DNA of 10,591 nucleotides from Candidatus Roizmanbacteria bacterium (lineage in GTDB: Bacteria; Patescibacteriota; Microgenomatia; UBA1406; GWC2-37-13). Numbering within the stretch: the first letter of the stretch is position 1; each line of letters begins with the position of its first letter. Under the pieces are notes generated by a model that was given only the letters and a program-made list of their open reading frames with translations, was not told where the DNA came from and ran no database searches. The stretch lies in contig JAPLYQ010000064.1 of NCBI GenBank assembly GCA_026395475.1, positions 1-10,591 on the forward strand, written 5' to 3'. The position numbers and the translations under genes are program-made. This document shows positions 6,907 to 10,591 of the stretch, piece by piece.

Positions 6907-7750
6907 CCGCATATTCAGAAGATATCCATCCTTGTTTACTACTGTCTATTTTTATTTTGTACCACCCTGTTTGCTCATCAACCAGTTCAAATAGTTGACC
7001 TGGATTTACTCTCGCTGATTCACTTCCTGCAAGAGTGGGTTCCTCTCGAACACGCAACCACCCAGTTGGTGTGTCTAAGATTTGTACTCTATTTGTAGGT
7101 TGTTTAAGAGAGGCTGCAGCCGTTGCAATCGGAGAAACTGCATCTTCAATGGTATATTGAGATTTTTGTCCGGGGTCAAGCGCTAGCTTGATAAATCCAT
7201 GAAGTTGATAACCAGGACTTACTGTAATCTTTTTTGACCGACGACTAAATCCAGGCATAAACGCTGAAAGCTCATGACTTCCTTTTGACACATTATCAAG
7301 TGTGAGTGGAGAAACTCCCTTTTCATCATTGTCTAGATATATTAACGCACCTGATGGTTCTGTTTCTATGACAAGACTACTTGAGGTGTTGAACATGCCA
7401 AGTTTTGTGAGCCAGTATACGTCAGCCCACGAAGCAATATCTGTGCTTTCTAGTTGCACATCCACATAGGTAAGAGAGCCTGCAAAAAGTGAGATTTTCT
7501 TCTGCCATGATGCTGCCTGTGTAGCTACCCCATCTGGGACTACTTTTAGTAAATATTCTCCCTCTTTTAATGTGTTCGTATAGGGAGTATTTCCTCTCAT
7601 CACATTGTCCAAAAATACTGCTGCGCTCGGCCGAGAAAGAACCTGTAACCTTCCCTCTTTTTTTGCTACGATATCAAAGAAAAGTTTTACAAGAACAAAC
7701 ACAATAAATGCGATACATAGAACTGCAACAAGCTTCAACTTCCCTTTCAT
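6896..7750 (-). CDS. membrane-anchored protein with two PEGA domains and a C-terminal SH3 domain
   Basis: 284 residues. A basic N-terminus and one hydrophobic helix (about 7-27) act as a signal-anchor, leaving the rest outside the cytoplasm. The first PEGA-like repeat is at about 33-100 (LQVLSRPSAAVFLDN...TPY). The second, clearer one is at about 125-191 (IETEPSGALIYLDN, then GVSPLTL and KGSHELSAFMPGF). After a linker rich in Ala, Ser and Pro, residues 224-284 form a bacterial SH3 domain (GWLRVREEPT, then PGQLFELVDEQTGWYKIKI and GWISSEYAEKK). PEGA domains occur in surface proteins and bacterial SH3 domains often bind cell-wall peptides, so a role at the cell envelope is likely; no enzymatic domain is present. 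The stop lies 3 nt from the glycosyltransferase stop (convergent). The start is set by a promoter 7 nt upstream; no Shine-Dalgarno sequence is present. Confidence 0.82.
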   Translation of the reverse strand: MKGKLKLVAVLCIAFIVFVLVKLFFDIVAKKEGRLQVLSRPSAAVFLDNVMRGNTPYTNTLKEGEYLLKVVPDGVATQAASWQKKISLFAGSLTYVDVQLESTDIASWADVYWLTKLGMFNTSSSLVIETEPSGALIYLDNDEKGVSPLTLDNVSKGSHELSAFMPGFSRRSKKITVSPGYQLHGFIKLALDPGQKSQYTIEDAVSPIATAAASLKQPTNRVQILDTPTGWLRVREEPTLAGSESARVNPGQLFELVDEQTGWYKIKIDSSKQGWISSEYAEKK

Positions 7751-7757
7751 ATGTCAT

Positions 7758-7786
7758 ATTGTAGTGCGAAATATCTTTTATAACAA
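7758..7786 (-). promoter_or_regulatory. promoter for the PEGA/SH3 gene, leaderless
   Basis: On the minus strand TTGTTA (7786-7781; 4 of 6) and TACAAT (7763-7758; 5 of 6) are separated by 17 nt, with ATG 7750 only 7 nt after the -10. Its -35 overlaps the -35 of the opposing promoter, so the two may compete for polymerase. Confidence 0.55.
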
Positions 7787-7804
7787 GCTCTTTTGTGATA
7801 TAAT
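7777..7804 (+). promoter_or_regulatory. promoter for the leader peptide / ligase / argS unit
   Basis: A perfect TATAAT (7799-7804) preceded by an extended -10 (TGA, i.e. TGn) and TTTATA (7777-7782; 4 of 6) at a 16-nt spacing. ATG 7811 of the leader peptide starts 6 nt after the -10, so the transcript should begin at or beside the start codon. Confidence 0.6.
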
Positions 7805-7810
7805 TTGATT

Positions 7811-7879
7811 ATGTTTTATCATACATCTGCCATAGTCTTAAGGCGACCTTCCCTGGGAGGGTGGAATTGTATGAGGTAA
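7811..7879 (+). CDS. 22-residue leader peptide with tandem Arg codons (candidate attenuation peptide)
   Basis: ATG 7811 to TAA 7877-7879. The peptide begins MFYHTSAIVLRRPS, continues LGGWNC and ends Met-Arg. Arg11 (AGG) and Arg12 (CGA) are consecutive at 7841-7846, immediately 5' of the first arm of a hairpin; Arg22 (AGG) is the last codon before the stop. The ATG sits 6 nt from a perfect -10, so it would be translated as a leaderless message. Its coding region overlaps the RNA segment (7855-7866) that can pair with the 5' arm of the downstream terminator, as in trp- or his-type leaders. The first dozen residues faintly resemble the RecO N-terminus (YHTxAIVLRR), so a decayed gene start is an alternative. 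Existence as a translated peptide is inferred. Confidence 0.5.
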   Translation: MFYHTSAIVLRRPSLGGWNCMR

Positions 7880-7931
7880 AACACTTCAAAATTTTCTACC
7901 CGACCCCCGAATATACCGGGGGATTTTTTTT
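7847..7931 (+). promoter_or_regulatory. candidate transcription attenuator with mutually exclusive hairpins
   Basis: Four segments can be read. Segment 1 (7847-7854, CCTTCCCT) pairs with segment 2 through CCCT/AGGG and CC/GG. Segment 2 (7855-7866) can instead pair with segment 3 (7894-7906): GGGTGGAA with TTCTACCC is 8 bp including one G-U pair, and GGG with CCC adds 3 bp across a small internal loop. Segment 3 also holds the 5' arm of the terminator formed with segment 4 (7917-7922). Pairing 2:3 therefore blocks termination. A ribosome stalled at the tandem Arg codons would cover segment 1 and free segment 2 for 2:3 pairing; a ribosome reaching the stop would mask part of segment 2 and allow termination. 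The pairings are seen in sequence; the behaviour is inferred. Confidence 0.5.
7904..7931 (+). terminator. strong intrinsic terminator upstream of the ATP-grasp gene
   Basis: CCCCCG (7904-7909) and CGGGGG (7917-7922) form a 6-bp pure G-C stem with a 7-nt loop (AATATAC), followed by A and eight T (7924-7931). It lies between the leader peptide and the ATP-grasp gene and before any other gene end, so its natural target is the transcript begun at about 7811. Confidence 0.8.
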
Positions 7932-7953
7932 ATATTAATTTAACTTTATATTT

Positions 7954-9306
7954 ATGAACATTTCAGAAAAAATACAGTCCGGAGAAAAGCGCCCCTATGG
8001 GTTTCCAAAACCGACGCTCCTTATTGATTCACAGTCAGCTCCAAAATTAATTGGAGATGATATTGAACAACAGTATTATCGCTTAGCAGTTGCAATGGGG
8101 TTGCCAAATGATATTGCGCTTGTTAACTATCCCATTAACCAGGGATATCTGGACTATACACAGAAGACACTTGGAATACCGCTTCCACAGATTATTCCAA
8201 TTGAGAATAAGGGGAAAGGCACAATAACTCGTGACATCCTTGATCAACCGGAAGTAATGGCGCAACTTCAAGATCTAGTGGGGCAAGGATATAAAATGCA
8301 ATTTTTTAATTTCTTGGAATATGAGGTTACTCTTGCACAACAATTTAATGAAAATCCAACCTATGCAACCAACCTTGGGGAATATCTAAAACTGGGAACA
8401 AAAACAGGATTTCGCGAATTCTGTATTAAACATGGTGTTCCTATGCCACAAGGCGCGGTTTGTAATAACATAGCTGAAATGGAACAGGCAATTACAGAAA
8501 TTGGAAGTGACTTTTTCATTAAATCTGATGAGGGTACAGGTGGAGCAGAGTTGGGCAGTAATGTTGACATAGCATATGAACAATATATTGCATCTGACAA
8601 ACCTAACTATCTCAAAGAAAAAATGGCGCAATTGGTTCCAGCAGAATGGCCTTTTGATGTCCAAAAAAAACTGGAGAATGTTATGGAGGGGTCGCTCCAT
8701 ATATTTCTCAACGATGATGGTACTGCATTCATTGATCCAGTGGTATTTGGGCAGTTTGCCCATGAGGGAAGTTATAAAGGAGGACACTTCCCCAATCGCC
8801 TTCCTCATGGTTTTAATGGAAAAATGATGCAGATTGCTCAAAAAATTACTGGAGCTCTTGCAGAAGAAGGAGCAACAGGTATGCACTGTATGGACTGTCT
8901 TTTCAACCCAAAAACGCAAGAAATTTCATTTATAGAAGACAATACACGCCCTGGCGCTCTTGATTTTATTCATCATTTTGTGTTAAAAATTGCCGATGCA
9001 AATAAGCTTAAAAATCCTCATTGGTATCACTATATGCTTCCAATAAAGGAAATTGCTGGACGTGCTGTGCCATTTGAGGAGGTTCAGTCAATTTTGGGAG
9101 ATCAACTTGTTCCAGGGGATTCGTTTGTGGCAATTAGCAATCCAAATGTCCTCAGCTTTGGATATGATCTGCATCTGACCGGTATTTCGGGTGGTGAAAA
9201 TGGGTCATCCGATGGAGCTCTTATTGCCTATCAAAATGCAGTCGAAAAACTTAAAAATCATTTTGGATATTTGGGGAATATCCCTATTCCTCAATATGAA
9301 GCATAA
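7954..9306 (+). CDS. ATP-grasp family carboxylate-amine/peptide ligase with pre-ATP-grasp-like N-terminus
   Basis: 450 residues. From about 145 to 340 lies an ATP-grasp fold. K190 and the flexible glycine-rich loop SDEGTGGAELGSN (191-203) bind ATP; the EGSLHIFLNDDG strands (245-256) follow. GGHFPNRLPHG (276-286) is a possible substrate loop. The metal-binding end has D314 in MDCLF and E328/N330 in FIEDNTRPG. Residues 20-90 (LLIDSQSAPK to IPI) resemble the pre-ATP-grasp domain of PGM1-type peptide ligases. Family members activate a carboxylate as acyl phosphate and join it to an amine; the substrate cannot be read from sequence. It lies behind the attenuator and 44 bp before argS, and no terminator separates them, so shared regulation is likely. 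There is no Shine-Dalgarno sequence before ATG 7954 (the upstream bases are an A/T tract), and other in-frame starts would cut the N-terminal domain. Confidence 0.75.
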   Translation: MNISEKIQSGEKRPYGFPKPTLLIDSQSAPKLIGDDIEQQYYRLAVAMGLPNDIALVNYPINQGYLDYTQKTLGIPLPQIIPIENKGKGTITRDILDQPEVMAQLQDLVGQGYKMQFFNFLEYEVTLAQQFNENPTYATNLGEYLKLGTKTGFREFCIKHGVPMPQGAVCNNIAEMEQAITEIGSDFFIKSDEGTGGAELGSNVDIAYEQYIASDKPNYLKEKMAQLVPAEWPFDVQKKLENVMEGSLHIFLNDDGTAFIDPVVFGQFAHEGSYKGGHFPNRLPHGFNGKMMQIAQKITGALAEEGATGMHCMDCLFNPKTQEISFIEDNTRPGALDFIHHFVLKIADANKLKNPHWYHYMLPIKEIAGRAVPFEEVQSILGDQLVPGDSFVAISNPNVLSFGYDLHLTGISGGENGSSDGALIAYQNAVEKLKNHFGYLGNIPIPQYEA

Positions 9307-9312
9307 GGAGGG

Positions 9313-9341
9313 TTGTCTTTTCCGTTATTTTAAATTAATAT
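9313..9341 (+). promoter_or_regulatory. possible secondary promoter for argS
   Basis: TTGTCT (9313-9318; 4 of 6) and TAATAT (9336-9341; 4 of 6) are 17 nt apart, and ATG 9351 lies 9 nt beyond the -10. This would allow argS a leaderless transcript independent of the attenuator. Both hexamers are imperfect. Confidence 0.35.
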
Positions 9342-9350
9342 ATGTACACC

Positions 9351-10591
9351 ATGATTGAGAACACTATTGTTCAAATAATCCAAAAAGTTGTAGCTGAATT
9401 GTATCCCGAATTTCAAGGAAAGGTCCAACTTTCAACACCCCAACTCCAATTCGGCGATTTTTCAACCAATATAGCTCTTATATTGGCAAAAATAGTAAAG
9501 AAAAATCCAATGGAAGTTGCTGAAAAGATAAGGGATGGTATTGGAGCAGATGAGTCAATTGAAAGCGTCCAGGTTATAAAACCGGGGTTTATCAATGTCT
9601 GGCTTTCAAAAAAGACACTCATTACTCCTCTTGAACAAGCAGTAAATGGTACATTTGTCATTGCTCCATTTTCTTTTGGAAACGAGAAAAAGGTAATGGT
9701 TGAATTTGCTCATCCAAACACACATAAACTATTCCACATTGGTCATTTACGAAATATCTCAACGGGTGAATCAGTAAGTAGAATGCTGACCGCCGTTGGA
9801 AACAAAGTAATTCGAACAAATTATCAGGGAGATGTTGGTCTGCATATTGGTAAATGTCTATGGGGAGTGCAGCAAATGATAAAAAAGGATGGAGAAGGCA
9901 TGTTTGACGCTCTTTCTCTTTCAGAAAAAATAAAACTTATTGGAAAAGCATATTCAGAAGGACAAACTGCATATGAAACAGATGAAAAAGCAAAAGCAGA
10001 AATAATTGAAGTAAATAAGGAAGTTTATGACCCACAAGATTCGCTCACAAAAAAATTATGGATAAAGACACGAGACTGGAGCATTGCTTATTTTGAAGAA
10101 ATATATAAACGCCTCTATACTCATTTTGATCGCTGCTATTTTGAAAGTGAAGTCCATGAACAAGGGCTTAAAACAGCAAAAGAACTTCTCTCCCAAGGAA
10201 TTCTGGAAAATAGTAAAGGAGCGGTTGTATTTAATGGAGAAAAATACGGACTTGATACACGAGTATTTATTAACAGCCTCGGCTTCCCTACCTATGAGGG
10301 AAAAGAGTTGGGACTTGCAGCAAAGGAATTCAGTGACTATGGCTTATTGGATAGATGTATCCATGTAGTAACTCCAGAACAAACAAGTTTTTTCAAAATA
10401 ACATTTAAAGTCGAAGAGCTACTCGATAAAGAAAAGTTTGAAAATAAACAATATCATCTTGCCTACGAATGGGTAAAGCTTAAAGATGGAAAAATGTCCT
10501 CAAGAATAGGAAATGTCATTGAGGCTCATTGGCTTCTTGACGAAATCAAGAAAAAGATTTTGGAAAAGTTGTTTAATTCTGAGGGAACAGT
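9351..10591 (+). CDS. argS: arginyl-tRNA synthetase (5' part, truncated by window end)
   Basis: Charges tRNA-Arg with arginine; cytoplasmic class I synthetase. The frame is open from ATG 9351 to the window end (413 codons; full enzymes have about 550-600, so the C-terminal anticodon-binding domain is missing only because the window stops). Residues 1-90 are the N-terminal tRNA D-loop-binding (Add1) domain with FGDFSTNIA (34-42). The catalytic HIGH motif is at 129-132 in HPNTHKLFHIGHLRN, with the Lys (K126) just before HIGH that is characteristic of ArgRS. NYQGDVGLHIG (157-167) is also typical. The second signature is KMSSR (381-385) in LKDGKMSSRIGN. An in-frame ATG at 9342 (three residues longer) is possible; 9351 is preferred because it fits the promoter spacing. 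It follows the ATP-grasp gene by 44 bp. Confidence 0.95.
   Translation, partial: MIENTIVQIIQKVVAELYPEFQGKVQLSTPQLQFGDFSTNIALILAKIVKKNPMEVAEKIRDGIGADESIESVQVIKPGFINVWLSKKTLITPLEQAVNGTFVIAPFSFGNEKKVMVEFAHPNTHKLFHIGHLRNISTGESVSRMLTAVGNKVIRTNYQGDVGLHIGKCLWGVQQMIKKDGEGMFDALSLSEKIKLIGKAYSEGQTAYETDEKAKAEIIEVNKEVYDPQDSLTKKLWIKTRDWSIAYFEEIYKRLYTHFDRCYFESEVHEQGLKTAKELLSQGILENSKGAVVFNGEKYGLDTRVFINSLGFPTYEGKELGLAAKEFSDYGLLDRCIHVVTPEQTSFFKITFKVEELLDKEKFENKQYHLAYEWVKLKDGKMSSRIGNVIEAHWLLDEIKKKILEKLFNSEGT

Noticed and set aside
7811..7876. Resemblance of the leader peptide to the N-terminus of RecO (YHTxAIVLRR)
   Set aside because: Only about ten residues match, and neither other frame continues with RecO-like sequence. 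The hairpins and terminator explain the region better, although a decayed recO start cannot be fully excluded.
7847..7931. A metabolite riboswitch as the explanation for the structured leader
   Set aside because: I recognise no aptamer signature (for example ykkC, ZTP, THF, fluoride, preQ1 or c-di-GMP). The leader ORF overlapping the alternative pairing fits ribosome-mediated attenuation better, though an unknown aptamer is not excluded.
7841..7935. A shifted frame through the attenuator, open from the Arg codons to a stop at 7935 or just beyond and reading FKIFYPTPEYTGGFF
   Set aside because: It runs through the terminator hairpin and T-run, has no start codon, and its Phe codons come from the T tract.
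8386..8919. A 177-codon minus-strand ORF inside the ATP-grasp gene
   Set aside because: Low-complexity Cys/Phe/His/Ser-rich translation antisense to a clear ATP-grasp coding region; a shadow ORF.

Overview
The window looks like an AT-rich bacterial chromosome of the reduced, gene-dense kind found in Patescibacteria (Candidate Phyla Radiation; Microgenomates or Parcubacteria would fit). This is an inference from style, because no marker in the window fixes the phylum. Genes abut or overlap, TGA is an ordinary stop, no gene start has a Shine-Dalgarno sequence at working distance, and surface-sugar genes sit among hypothetical proteins. There is no rRNA, tRNA, CRISPR array or insertion sequence, and no stretch over 300 bases lacks a gene.

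Layout. Positions 2-247 (+) hold the 3' end of a gene that starts before the window. Positions 1549-244 (-) hold a membrane-anchored hypothetical gene followed by a second hypothetical gene broken by a one-base frameshift; its stop shares a TTAA palindrome with the first gene. Positions 1669-6892 (+) form a tight five-gene nucleotide-sugar operon: dTDP-glucose 4,6-dehydratase, an RmlD-like reductase, UDP-glucose 6-dehydrogenase, UDP-glucuronate decarboxylase, and a polyprenol-phosphate glycosyltransferase fused to a GtrA membrane domain. The likely outputs are a dTDP-6-deoxysugar, UDP-glucuronate/UDP-xylose and a lipid-linked sugar for cell-surface glycans. Positions 7750-6896 (-) encode a membrane-anchored PEGA/SH3 protein that converges on the operon.

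Positions 7751-10591 (+) are the most interesting part. A compact divergent promoter drives a 22-codon leader peptide with two tandem arginine codons, followed by mutually exclusive RNA hairpins and a strong intrinsic terminator. Downstream lie an ATP-grasp ligase and then arginyl-tRNA synthetase (argS, cut by the window end). This has the architecture of a classical ribosome-mediated attenuator, and tandem Arg codons ahead of argS suggest that it senses charged tRNA-Arg.

Across the window, a -10-like hexamer lies only 6-9 nt before the ATG of nearly every transcription-unit start on both strands, while operon-internal genes use TAATG or ATGA overlaps. The natural reading is that leaderless mRNAs are the rule in this genome.
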